A stretch of 16,624 bases of DNA from Promethearchaeota archaeon (GTDB lineage Archaea; Asgardarchaeota; Lokiarchaeia; Sigynarchaeales; SOKP01): contig JAEOUI010000310.1 in NCBI GenBank assembly GCA_016839425.1, positions 1-16,624 on the forward strand, written 5' to 3'. Position numbers and translations under genes: made by a program. Positions within the stretch are counted from its first letter, which is position 1. The number at the start of each line of letters is the position of its first letter. Positions 7,413-15,331 of the stretch are shown one piece after another. The notes beneath the pieces were generated by a model. That model worked only from the letters and a program-made list of their open reading frames with translations, did not search any database and was not told the DNA's origin.

Positions 7413-9329
7413 TTATTTCTTACCTCCTAACTTTCCAATCACAAAATCCATTCCGAGTTCCTTTAACTTGGCGTCGGTCGGTATTCCCGTTTCTTTATCC
7501 CATCCTCTGGCTTCGTAATACCCACTAAGAACCGATTGGTATCCTTTTTCATCAAGTGTGAATCCTTTGGCAGGTCCCTTGGTATGAGCTTGCTTGAAGA
7601 ATCGTTCGGGAGGGTGATCGTCGGCTCTCGTCCACCCTTCTCTAATATTGAAGCATTTTGAAAGGTTTAAGATTGCCTCGCCTCTCTTATTGATAGAATC
7701 TCCTGTTGCAGGTATACCCGTAACGAGTTCGTATACTTTCGCCATCTCGTCGTCGTTTTCGTAGATCCCTCTCGTAAACTTGCAAATGATATAAGAATCT
7801 ACTATGGCGTAAATATCCTCTACATCCTTTATCGCTTTTCCCCGTTCTAAGGGTTTTTCGTATCCGAATCGATCGTATGTTCCTTTCGTGTCGACTCCAT
7901 AAGCGCCATTTCTCAAATGACAGGCACCTCTAATCGAAACGCTTTCACCTACCGCAAAGGTTGTCATGCCGTGGATATCAAAGGCGGGCATTTCCAAACC
8001 CTTTATTTGCATTCCGTAATAACTGGCATTTTTTTTCCCCATTTCTTCCAATCTCTTTCCCGCTTCCTTGCATCCGTCTCCAAAGATCTTTCCTGGAAAA
8101 TCCTTACCGAGTATCATTTCCTCGTTAAATCTCACTAAATTTGCAGTAGAACCAAAAGGTAATTCGTAGCCAAGCTCCTCCTTGGTAATGAGCCCAACTT
8201 CGTATAACTCGCACGCCATCGAACAAGTCACGCCTCCTGAAATGGCGTCGATTCCCAAGTCGTCGCATTGCTGAACGCACTTGAATACCGTTGGCCAATC
8301 TGAACAACCGGTATTTGTGCCGTAGGAATAACACATCTCGACATCTATAGACGAATAAAGATTGGGCCAGAGTGGATGTGTCTTTGGCACATGGGCAATG
8401 TGATCGCACGCAATCGAACATTGAGAGCAAGCGACTTTCTTAACTATCCAATCTGCGTTAAGTGTGTCTCCTGTAAAAGTCCCATCATCTATTTTTTCCC
8501 AAGTTCCCTCGCGATAATTATGGGTAGGCATCATGCCTAACTTGTTATAGCTCGTTAATCCTGCGGGCGTCCCTAAATCTCGGTATTTTGCCGTGGCAGG
8601 CCCATTCGCTACTTTAATTAGCTTTTTAGCTAGTTTATAGAATTCTGCAGGTTGAGCAACGCTTACGCTCTTTGTACCTCTAAATGCAACAGCCTTAAGA
8701 TTTTTAGAACCCATAACTGCGCCCATTCCTGTCCTACCTGCTTGCCTGTTTCTATCGTTCGTTATGCAAGCTAAACGGGACATTCGCTCGCCAGCTGGAC
8801 CTATAGACATTACAGCAAGTCTTTGATCTTGAAATTCTTCTCGTAATATTTCTTCCGTTTCCCAGGTACCCTTCCCCCAAAGGTTATCCTTACAAGGAAC
8901 TAAATATCTATCATCGTCATCTACAACCAAGTAGACAGGTTCGGGAGCTTTTCCCTTGAATACGATCATGTTGATTCCCGCCCTTCGGGCTTGAGCACCA
9001 ACCGATCCCGAAGATATTGCCATCCCAAACATTCCTGTTAGGGGCGACTTGGCAAACACACCGTATTTAGAAGAAGTGGGTAAAATCGTTGTTGGAAACG
9101 GTCCATGGGCATACACGAACACATTATCGGAACTCAAAGGGTCGATACCTGGTTTTAACTCGTCCCATAATACTTTTGCTCCAAAACCGTATCCTCCAAT
9201 CCAATCGCGGCAGTATTCCCTCGGGATGACGTTTTCCTTTATCGTTCCGTTGGTTAAATCGACGTCAAGTCGTTTTTGTGAATACCCCTTTACTTCGTCT
9301 GGTACTGGTAGGTCCTTAGATTTACTCAT
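7413..9329 (-). CDS. aor: Aldehyde ferredoxin oxidoreductase (tungsten-bispterin)
   Basis: This 638-residue protein has the AOR family layout and length. These enzymes carry tungsten on two pterins plus one [4Fe-4S] cluster and interconvert aldehydes and carboxylic acids with ferredoxin. The N-terminal domain includes IGGYGFGAKVLWDEL (44-58) and SKYGVFAKSPLTG (87-99). A pterin-binding GRTGMGAVMGSKNLKA is at 198-213. Cluster ligands are C301, C304 and C308 (CSQCSIAC) with C516 (DSYIICKF) as the distant fourth, spaced as in characterised AORs. DDLGIDAISGG (356-366) belongs to the second pterin region. One oddity is the DSYIIC motif, where the family usually has a glycine two residues before the cysteine. 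The start ATG follows GTGAAAAAA; a TATA-like box lies about 65-75 nt upstream. It forms a two-gene operon with the four-cluster ferredoxin. The substrate cannot be told from sequence. Confidence 0.94.
   Translation of the reverse strand: MSKSKDLPVPDEVKGYSQKRLDVDLTNGTIKENVIPREYCRDWIGGYGFGAKVLWDELKPGIDPLSSDNVFVYAHGPFPTTILPTSSKYGVFAKSPLTGMFGMAISSGSVGAQARRAGINMIVFKGKAPEPVYLVVDDDDRYLVPCKDNLWGKGTWETEEILREEFQDQRLAVMSIGPAGERMSRLACITNDRNRQAGRTGMGAVMGSKNLKAVAFRGTKSVSVAQPAEFYKLAKKLIKVANGPATAKYRDLGTPAGLTSYNKLGMMPTHNYREGTWEKIDDGTFTGDTLNADWIVKKVACSQCSIACDHIAHVPKTHPLWPNLYSSIDVEMCYSYGTNTGCSDWPTVFKCVQQCDDLGIDAISGGVTCSMACELYEVGLITKEELGYELPFGSTANLVRFNEEMILGKDFPGKIFGDGCKEAGKRLEEMGKKNASYYGMQIKGLEMPAFDIHGMTTFAVGESVSIRGACHLRNGAYGVDTKGTYDRFGYEKPLERGKAIKDVEDIYAIVDSYIICKFTRGIYENDDEMAKVYELVTGIPATGDSINKRGEAILNLSKCFNIREGWTRADDHPPERFFKQAHTKGPAKGFTLDEKGYQSVLSGYYEARGWDKETGIPTDAKLKELGMDFVIGKLGGKK
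7422..7427 (-). promoter_or_regulatory. Strong Shine-Dalgarno for the AOR-linked ferredoxin
   Basis: GGAGGT on the minus strand encodes the Gly-Gly near the AOR C-terminus and sits nine nt before the ferredoxin ATG. The stop and start codons abut (TAA-ATG), consistent with translational coupling. Confidence 0.75.
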
Positions 9330-9390
9330 TTTTTTTCACTTGTATGTTTAATCTATAATTATTAATACAACATGATATAATTTAAAATTC

Positions 9391-9403
9391 CCATATATAT
9401 AAA
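9391..9403 (-). promoter_or_regulatory. aor: Likely TATA box of the aor operon
   Basis: On the minus strand TTTATATATATGG lies 62-74 nt before the AOR ATG and just after the terminator hairpin of the upstream gene. This would give a leader of about 40 nt. It is the best TATA match in this spacer. Confidence 0.5.
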
Positions 9404-9420
9404 TTGTCTTCTTAATAATT

Positions 9421-9446
9421 ACGAAAAACGACGGATTTCGTCGTTT
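9421..9446 (-). terminator. Hairpin plus T-run terminator after the CoA-transferase gene
   Basis: A perfect 8-bp inverted repeat, AAACGACG (9426-9433) and CGTCGTTT (9439-9446) with a 5-nt loop, stands out as GC-richer than its surroundings. On the minus strand the stem runs into TTTTTCG, 15 nt after the CoA-transferase stop. It looks like an intrinsic terminator separating that gene from aor. Confidence 0.65.
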
Positions 9447-9461
9447 CATTTACATAAAGCA

Positions 9462-11372
9462 TTATGATAATGTTATATCCATGACAAAATCAAATACGCC
9501 CGAATCGATTTGTTTGAACTTTAAAGGATATTCGCCCTTATTGATAATGTGTAACATCGCCTTATTTTCAAGCAAAATACTTCCGCTTAATGCCTTATAA
9601 CTGAGCTCTCTCGCAATTTTAACTAAATAATGTAACAAGAAAGAGGTTATTCCCTCGTTTCGCCATTCATTTTTTACTGTAAATGCGATTTCTGCAATAT
9701 TGGGCTGTTCAATCTTGAAAAAACCACCAATTGCGATGATTTCTTTTTTGTTTAGCTCGGAATATTCGCACACGAGAACCATGTTCGTTGCGTAATCAAT
9801 AGTAAGGTTGTATTGAATCTTTTTATGTCGAAAGTCTTTTACGGGGCTAAAAAACCTGTAATACCTATCCTTATTATCTAAAGAATAATATAACTCTTGG
9901 AGCATCCGTTCGTCAGTAGGCTTAATGGGTCTAATGAGAATTTTCTTTCCGCTTTTAAGAATTAATGTGGTTTCATATTTTTCAGGATAAAGACTAATTC
10001 TTCCCTCGATAGATGTTGGTAATTTTTGATCTGAATATACATAGTTCCATTTTTTAGCTTGTTCTAAAAGTTCTTCTCTAAAATCGGGATGGGCAATATT
10101 AATCATCTGTAAAACCCGTTCTCTTACGCTTTTTCCATAAAGATGGGCAATTCCCCATTCCGTGACCACATAGTGAACATCCCCTCGCGTGACAACAACG
10201 CCCGTTCCTGGTTGTAAAGAAGCAACGATTCTTGATACAATTTCTCCGTTTGCTAACTTTACTGTCGAAGGCAAGACCATGATCGGTTTTCCATCAATGG
10301 CTCTCGCAGCACCTCTTACAAAATCTACTTGACCCCCAATTCCGCTGTAAAATTCGTGTCCAATAGAGTCTGCGTTTATTTGACCAGTTAAATCAACTGA
10401 AAGAGCTGCATTAATTGCAACTTGTTTTCTATTTTGACTGATTACATTTGGATCGTTTACATAATCGCACGGATGGAACTCAACGAATGGATTGTCGTCA
10501 ACGAAATTATAAAGCTTGCGCGAACCCATTACAAAAGAACAAATCATCTTTCCGTTATGTAATGTTTTTTTCTTGCAAGTTATTACGCCATCTTCGACAA
10601 GATCTATTACACCATCGGAAAAGACCTCACTGTGAACTCCTAAATCCCTTTTATTCCTCAATTTCTCAATACAAGCATTTGGAATTTGCCCAATTCCTGT
10701 TTGAATCGTAGATTCGTCTTCAATAAGGCTACTCACGAAACTTCCAATTCGTTCTGCTACCTCATTTGGAGGTTCATAACTAAACTCAATTATATCGTGC
10801 TTTGAAATTACAAATGCGTCAATATCGTCAATATGAATGAACGAATCTCCTAGGGTACGCGGCATTCTTGGATTAATCTCTGCAATCACGCGCTCAGCAG
10901 CTTCTGCTATTGGTTTTACTATGTCTACATTTATTCCAAAACTGCAAAATCCATACTTATCTGGGGGACTAACTTGTATCAGAGCTGTATCTACGTGCAT
11001 TTGTCCAGATTTGAACAAACGCGGGATTTCAGAAAGGAGCATTGGCGTATAATCGGCTAAACCTTCTTTAATTGCGTTTCTCAAGCTTTTTCCAATAAAA
11101 AAAGCGTTATGGCGAAATAAATCCTCAATCCCACCAGCTGTTTTGTAGTAATCGAGGTCGCTCACGCTTAAAAAATGCAAGATTTCCACATCGGGTAAAG
11201 TTGGTCCGAGTTCAATCAATTTTTGCGTGAGGTCCGTAGGTTCAGCACACCCTGAATCAATAAAAATTCGATCTCCGGGTTTTATAAATTTATTAATTGC
11301 GTTATCAAGAGATACATTCTTTTTTTCGTATTTTTTCAAATTCTCATCAAAGGAATTCAAACTTAATTTCAC
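9462..11372 (-). CDS. Acetyl-CoA hydrolase/4-hydroxybutyrate CoA-transferase family protein fused to a C-terminal GNAT domain
   Basis: Residues about 15-450 form a class I CoA-transferase of the acetyl-CoA hydrolase/transferase type. The expected catalytic glutamate is E249 in LGVHSEVFSDG, and the CoA-site motif GGQVDFVRGAARA is at 346-358. GIGQIPNA (226-233) also matches the family. Residues about 468-636 are a GNAT acetyltransferase-like domain (ILIRPIKPTDERML at 478-491; acyl-CoA loop region EWRNEGITSFLL at 569-580). That loop is a weak match, having lost one of the usual glycines, so the domain may sense acyl-CoA rather than catalyse. Such two-domain fusions are known in prokaryotes. The likely role is transfer of CoA between carboxylic acids, coupling acid formation to acyl-CoA chemistry alongside the neighbouring AOR. 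AGGTGA lies only one nt before the ATG. A terminator hairpin follows the gene. Confidence 0.88.
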   Translation of the reverse strand: MKLSLNSFDENLKKYEKKNVSLDNAINKFIKPGDRIFIDSGCAEPTDLTQKLIELGPTLPDVEILHFLSVSDLDYYKTAGGIEDLFRHNAFFIGKSLRNAIKEGLADYTPMLLSEIPRLFKSGQMHVDTALIQVSPPDKYGFCSFGINVDIVKPIAEAAERVIAEINPRMPRTLGDSFIHIDDIDAFVISKHDIIEFSYEPPNEVAERIGSFVSSLIEDESTIQTGIGQIPNACIEKLRNKRDLGVHSEVFSDGVIDLVEDGVITCKKKTLHNGKMICSFVMGSRKLYNFVDDNPFVEFHPCDYVNDPNVISQNRKQVAINAALSVDLTGQINADSIGHEFYSGIGGQVDFVRGAARAIDGKPIMVLPSTVKLANGEIVSRIVASLQPGTGVVVTRGDVHYVVTEWGIAHLYGKSVRERVLQMINIAHPDFREELLEQAKKWNYVYSDQKLPTSIEGRISLYPEKYETTLILKSGKKILIRPIKPTDERMLQELYYSLDNKDRYYRFFSPVKDFRHKKIQYNLTIDYATNMVLVCEYSELNKKEIIAIGGFFKIEQPNIAEIAFTVKNEWRNEGITSFLLHYLVKIARELSYKALSGSILLENKAMLHIINKGEYPLKFKQIDSGVFDFVMDITLS

Positions 11373-11604
11373 CTATTATCAATATTGCAAATTGGAAATT
11401 ATTAAACATATTTTAAAAAAATATAATTTGGACAAGATAGTACGCTCTTTCAGATACTTTTTATGTTAAAATATCTACAATCATAATGATTATTTTCGAG
11501 TTTTTATTTTTTACGCCTAATCCAATATTTTCTTAAAATAAATTTATAGTAAAAGTTATTTTTAAACTAAGAGATTAGAAACTAGAATTTGCAATTTGGA
11601 GGAA

Positions 11605-11745
11605 TTATTCGTTATCGTCTTTCTTATCTTTCTTAAATATCTCGGGAATGTGAGTACTTTCACATCTTCTCCGAGATGACCAGTTGTGCCAGGTACTTTC
11701 TAATATCTTTTCTACATCCTCGTTATCGGGATCGTTATCAGTCAT
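11605..11745 (-). CDS. Small highly charged protein, 46 residues, hypothetical
   Basis: The ATG at 11745 is preceded by AGGGG (11752-11756) with a six-A spacer, a good ribosome site for this genome. The product starts MTDNDPDNEDVEKILEST, has a central WHNWSSRRRC segment, and ends in a lysine/aspartate-rich tail (KKDKKDDNE). It has no membrane segment or motif I recognise. The middle of the coding sequence folds as a strong nested hairpin (11639-11677), so an RNA function for this stretch, instead of or alongside the protein, must be considered. It stands alone between the CoA-transferase and the divergent methyltransferase. Within 11373-11894 I see nothing else coding; the rest is AT-rich promoter and leader sequence. 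Confidence 0.5.
   Translation of the reverse strand: MTDNDPDNEDVEKILESTWHNWSSRRRCESTHIPEIFKKDKKDDNE
11639..11677. other. Nested 39-nt hairpin inside the small ORF
   Basis: The outer stem ATCTCGG (11639-11645) / CCGAGAT (11671-11677) has 7 bp. The inner stem ATGTGA (11648-11653) / TCACAT (11660-11665) has 6 bp and a 6-nt loop. The two are separated by an asymmetric internal loop of 2 and 5 nt. All 13 pairs are Watson-Crick, in a region otherwise low in GC. Confidence 0.6.
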
Positions 11746-11894
11746 TTTTTTCCCCTTAATTACAATTTAATCCTAATTAAATCAATTAAAAAAGAAAAAA
11801 AAAGGTTTCTATTCATTTTAAAAAATTTTCATAAGAAAATCTTTTTTCAATATTTACATTTTGGATGATTAATAATAATTTAAAATGAAAAACA

Positions 11895-12524
11895 ATGGAG
11901 AAATATTGGAATAATAGATTTAAGCAGGAAGGAAAAATTTGGAGCGAAAATCCAAGTATGTCAGCCTTTTTGGCCATGCAATTTTTTCAAGATTACGATG
12001 TTAAAACATTACTTGTTCCGGGAGCTGGTTATGGTCGGAATACGAAATTATTTTCCCAACACGATATAGAGGTTACTGGTCTTGAAATTTCTAAAAATGC
12101 AATTGATATTGCGAAAAAATATGATCCTAATACAAAATTCGTGAGAGGGAATATCTTGACAATGCCGTACGGCAAAAAGCAGTACGACGCTATTTACTGT
12201 TATAATGTCCTACATCTCTTTTTAAAATCCGATAGAGAACTCCTTTTAAATAAATGCTTTGAGCGGATCAAGTTCGGAGGCATTGCATTTTTCGTTGTTT
12301 TTTCTGAAAAGGAACAAAGTTATGGCAAGGGGCCCGAATTAGAATCTCACACGTTTGAAAGCAAACCTGGTCGTCCCGTTCATTACTTTTCTAATCAAGA
12401 TCTATTAGATCATTTCATTAATCTTTCCGTGATTCAAACTGAACTTATCGAAGACAAGGAAAATCACGGAGAAGTCGGAGAACATATGCACATATTGCGA
12501 TATATAATCGCAGTGAAAGAATAG
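11895..12524 (+). CDS. Class I SAM-dependent methyltransferase (TehB/TPMT-like)
   Basis: This 209-residue protein has the Rossmann methyltransferase order. Motif I, LLVPGAGYGRNTKLF, at 39-53 contains the GxGxGxN SAM-binding loop. The acidic residue after strand 2 is in VTGLEIS (62-68). NILTMPY (95-101) and YDAIYCYNVLHLF (106-118) form the adenine-side and motif IV regions. The N-terminal WNNRFKQEGKIWSENPS resembles the tellurite-resistance TehB / thiopurine methyltransferase group, which often act on small or thiol/chalcogen substrates; the actual substrate is unknown. A link to selenium methylation is conceivable given the selenoprotein genes nearby, but nothing in the sequence shows it. The upstream ATG at 11885 is out of frame, so ATG 11895 is the start. 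There is no clear Shine-Dalgarno; it ends in TAG. Confidence 0.85.
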   Translation: MEKYWNNRFKQEGKIWSENPSMSAFLAMQFFQDYDVKTLLVPGAGYGRNTKLFSQHDIEVTGLEISKNAIDIAKKYDPNTKFVRGNILTMPYGKKQYDAIYCYNVLHLFLKSDRELLLNKCFERIKFGGIAFFVVFSEKEQSYGKGPELESHTFESKPGRPVHYFSNQDLLDHFINLSVIQTELIEDKENHGEVGEHMHILRYIIAVKE

Positions 12525-12624
12525 TTTTTAATTTGCTAAATTGCGAATGTTGGTCATCCACTAAAAATGTAAAAGATAAAGTTTAATTGCAAATTTCGAT
12601 TAAAAACATAATATAACAAAAAAA

Positions 12625-14214
12625 GTGATGCAAAAAATGGAAAAAGTCATACCGTATCTGATAAATCTCGGAGATGTCATCCCTGCTCGTTCGAAAGCAG
12701 CGCTATTAAACGAGATGGCAATGGCTTTAATCGAATGCATAAATATCTTGGGAAAGTCCGTCAAGAAGCTTGGTAAAATTAATAGGATATCAACCTGCTT
12801 CTGGCCGGTTAAATTAATTCCCATTAGCGACACGCGCGCTTGCGTTTTTTCGTATTTAGGAAACAAATCTGAGAAATTAAGCGTTGGAAAGTTCACACAA
12901 ATACCCGTAAAACCTGACAATGTCATCAAGGGCGCAGATGCCTTCTCTTTCTTGGATGCTTTAAGTTCCTACAATACAACTTATTTGAAAAAAACAAAAA
13001 ATTTCAAGAGAAACACGGTCATACAAGAGGCTTTATTCAACGCGAGCGAAATGGATTTTTTCAAGAACTTTTTCGTGAACCAATACAACTTGAATTCATT
13101 TGGAGAGCCATATTTCATTTTAGAAGGTGGCCCAATCTCTAAGAGCGTGGACCAAGCAAGAATCGCCCCTGAGATTACCGATTTCGTATCACAACAAGAC
13201 ACTCAAATGCTCGATGATTACGGTAATATTATCTCAAAATTATGCGAAAGGTGGATTCAAAAAAGCGCTCAAGAAGTTGATAAACTTCGGGTTAAGAGAG
13301 TCGATACTAGCGAAGAAGAAAAACAACTCGCAATCTTGAACAAGGAACTAGAAGCGGAAAAAAACAGGCACTTTGAAAAAACAGCTGACGAATTAGTAAA
13401 AACGGGTAAGTATAAGATTAGCGATAAAACAGGAGATTGCCTTAACGATATCAATAATGTCAAGGGTTCTGTTGATAAAATTAAAGGTGCTATTGATAAA
13501 AAAGATTGGTTCCTCATCCAAGAAGGATTGAAAGACTTAGATCTGAATTACAAGACCCTTGGAGATACGATCAATAGATACAAGATGGATATTAACAATG
13601 TGGAAAAAAGCATTAACAAGGAGATTAGTGACACTGAAAAGGCGCACCAAGCTAGAATGAGAGATTTGGAAAGAAAAATTCGAGAAGTTCAGAAACAGAT
13701 AGACGACAAGCACAAATCTCAACAATCAGACTTATCTTCGGCAGAAGACGTTGTCACCCTTATAAAGAGAGAAAAACAATCCTGCTTGGATAATATCGAG
13801 AGAGTAAAAGATATTGACATGACGAACGTGCAAGCGTTCTTTAACAACTATTCGATTGATGTAAAGACTAAGGAGGTCATTGTCGGGATTCCAATGTTTA
13901 TTTTTTACTTCATTGACCCAAATTCAAACAGGACAACTATGCGATGCCCCGTCCTTCCCATCCTGATCGAAAAAGGAAAGCCCGTGAGTACGAAAGTAAA
14001 GGAAGGTTTCAGAAAACAAATTGAGAACATGATGAACAAGGATAATTCAATGATCGATCTTGTAGAATCAAACGCTGAGAAATGCAATTTAATGGAAATG
14101 AAGAACTTGGACACTCGATTGGAAGACGCCATTAATGACCTCAGGGTAAGGAAAGTCTTGGGCAAGAAGGAATCTGCGGCAGCGAAAGAAGTCATCGCAA
14201 ACCTCATTTGGTAA
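12625..14214 (+). CDS. Coiled-coil protein of unknown family
   Basis: About 529 residues, with no transmembrane segment or signal peptide. The N-terminal part (1-205) looks globular and mixed (for example FWPVKLIPISDTRACVFSYLG at 59-79). Long charged helical stretches follow, at about 213-258 and 320-397, rich in Lys/Glu with heptad-like spacing and strongly predicted coiled coil by eye. A C-terminal globular part (398-529) contains EVIVGIPMFIFYFIDP (417-432), and the protein ends in an alanine-rich helix. Lysine is often AAG, and the gene seems less AT-rich than its neighbours, as in well-expressed genes. The start is uncertain: GTG 12625, ATG 12628 and ATG 12637 are in frame, and there is no clear ribosome site. 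I do not recognise the family; by shape, a scaffold or cytoskeleton-like role is possible but unproven. Confidence 0.75.
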   Translation: MMQKMEKVIPYLINLGDVIPARSKAALLNEMAMALIECINILGKSVKKLGKINRISTCFWPVKLIPISDTRACVFSYLGNKSEKLSVGKFTQIPVKPDNVIKGADAFSFLDALSSYNTTYLKKTKNFKRNTVIQEALFNASEMDFFKNFFVNQYNLNSFGEPYFILEGGPISKSVDQARIAPEITDFVSQQDTQMLDDYGNIISKLCERWIQKSAQEVDKLRVKRVDTSEEEKQLAILNKELEAEKNRHFEKTADELVKTGKYKISDKTGDCLNDINNVKGSVDKIKGAIDKKDWFLIQEGLKDLDLNYKTLGDTINRYKMDINNVEKSINKEISDTEKAHQARMRDLERKIREVQKQIDDKHKSQQSDLSSAEDVVTLIKREKQSCLDNIERVKDIDMTNVQAFFNNYSIDVKTKEVIVGIPMFIFYFIDPNSNRTTMRCPVLPILIEKGKPVSTKVKEGFRKQIENMMNKDNSMIDLVESNAEKCNLMEMKNLDTRLEDAINDLRVRKVLGKKESAAAKEVIANLIW

Positions 14215-14561
14215 AAAACCTTTTTCTTATTTTTATTTTTCTTTGTCTTTTTTCTATATAATTTAAGTTTTGAAATTTCGAAATAACCAGTTGAAATTAC
14301 TCAATCTCTTAGAAGAGATAAAATTATATTATAACGATTAAAACTCAATTTAAATAATTTCTATAGTGTTTTTTATCAATAATCATAAAAATCTTTTATA
14401 ATGAGTAATATTTTTATTAAAGGGTTTCCCAACACGATGTTCTTCGCTTCAGCAAAATCAGATACTGATCCATGTTACAAGACGGGTATTTAATGCATTT
14501 GAATAGTATATTAATTATTATTAATTGATCTTTAATTTTAATAAAAAGTGAAAGAATTAAA
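14215..14561 (+). other. Intergenic region: T-rich terminator then leader
   Basis: The first 40 nt (about 14221-14253) carry repeated T runs (T5, T5, T5, T6) after the coiled-coil gene stop and look like an oligo-T terminator. The remainder is AT-rich. A 30-codon ORF at 14401-14493 lacks a ribosome site and a recognisable product, so I do not call it. I see no RNA gene here. Confidence 0.55.
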
Positions 14562-15122
14562 ATGAGTAAAGTAAAAAATTCAAATTTTTTTCTGATTGTG
14601 GCAAGCTTTTTAGTTATTACAAGCTTAATAGGGCAAGTTGCTTTAGGGAATTCTGTTGAACCTTCAGACAAGTACGATCATCGATTAAACACAGCAGCAA
14701 GCATAACATTAGCTCCTGGAGCGGTATATGTCAAATCGATCTCAGATGCCCAGCAGGTGGATTGGTCGTTTAATACGAATAATGAATATGTTGGGCTAAG
14801 GGTATTAGCGGTCAGCCCTTTTGCTTATGAAAACTATCTCGATGGAGGCTCGATCTCCTATGTTGAAGAATTGTCGAATGGTGATTACTACAAGGATCAC
14901 GGTAGTTGGTATCCACCAAACACTGGAACATGGTATATTTACTTCGAAAATGTTGATAGCGAATCAGTCACGGCAACGATAGAAGTAACAGGGAGCCAAC
15001 CCTTTACTATATTGATCATCGTAGTTATTATCGTTGTAGTCGTAGCAGTTGCCACGGTAATTGGTGTTGTAATTTGGAAAAAGAAAAGCAAGAAAAAGAA
15101 AAATCAAGAACCTACTCTTTAA
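14562..15122 (+). CDS. Secreted, C-terminally membrane-anchored beta-domain protein (GOLD/p24-like layout)
   Basis: This 186-residue protein has an N-terminal hydrophobic signal (about 8-30, FFLIVASFLVITSLIGQVALG), an extracellular domain (about 31-145), a transmembrane helix (about 147-171, rich in Val/Ile), and a basic cytosolic tail KKKSKKKKNQEPTL. The extracellular domain looks all-beta: alternating hydrophobic strands, WSFNTNNEYVGLRVLAV (67-83), a PPNTGTWYIYFEN turn-strand (116-128), and a final strand SVTATIEVTG. NTGTWYIYFEN followed by VTATIEV resembles the end of GOLD-type and archaeal pre-peptidase-like beta sandwiches. The overall shape recalls eukaryotic p24 proteins, but homology is not shown. 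It stands alone, and a T10 run follows the stop. Confidence 0.7.
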   Translation: MSKVKNSNFFLIVASFLVITSLIGQVALGNSVEPSDKYDHRLNTAASITLAPGAVYVKSISDAQQVDWSFNTNNEYVGLRVLAVSPFAYENYLDGGSISYVEELSNGDYYKDHGSWYPPNTGTWYIYFENVDSESVTATIEVTGSQPFTILIIVVIIVVVVAVATVIGVVIWKKKSKKKKNQEPTL

Positions 15123-15135
15123 TGACTTAATTCTA

Positions 15136-15145
15136 TTTTTTTTTT
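15136..15145 (+). terminator. T10 terminator after the anchored beta-domain gene
   Basis: An uninterrupted run of ten T begins 13 nt after the stop codon on the plus strand. It faces the oppositely oriented T10 of the BspA-like gene across a roughly 200-nt convergent spacer. Confidence 0.6.
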
Positions 15146-15243
15146 ATTTTAAAATAATCTTGTAGAGAATGGATTTTAAATAAATAAAAATTAAGCTCTA
15201 AAAGAAATCATAGAATTCCACCATACTTGAATTTAAAAATTAG

Positions 15244-15253
15244 AAAAAAAAAA
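15244..15253 (-). terminator. T10 terminator after the BspA-like gene
   Basis: Ten consecutive T on the minus strand lie about 80 nt after the stop of the BspA-like gene, completing the convergent gene arrangement. Confidence 0.5.
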
Positions 15254-15331
15254 TTTCATAAGAACCCAAGTGATAATGTTCTGTTAGAAAATTGAAAAAT
15301 AAAAGAAATTATTGAGTTTTATTTTTAGGAA

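Noticed and set aside
11639..11677. Hairpin considered as a second SECIS
   Set aside because: It lacks the ATGA/GA core and the archaeal GAA/A bulge pattern, and no UGA-containing gene lies upstream on either strand.
14401..14493. 30-codon ORF upstream of the anchored beta-domain gene
   Set aside because: No ribosome site, no recognisable sequence, and it is in a low-complexity leader; chance is the simplest explanation.
14417..14671. Minus-strand ORF across the start of the anchored beta-domain gene
   Set aside because: It overlaps the well-supported signal-peptide gene in antisense and its product is low-complexity.
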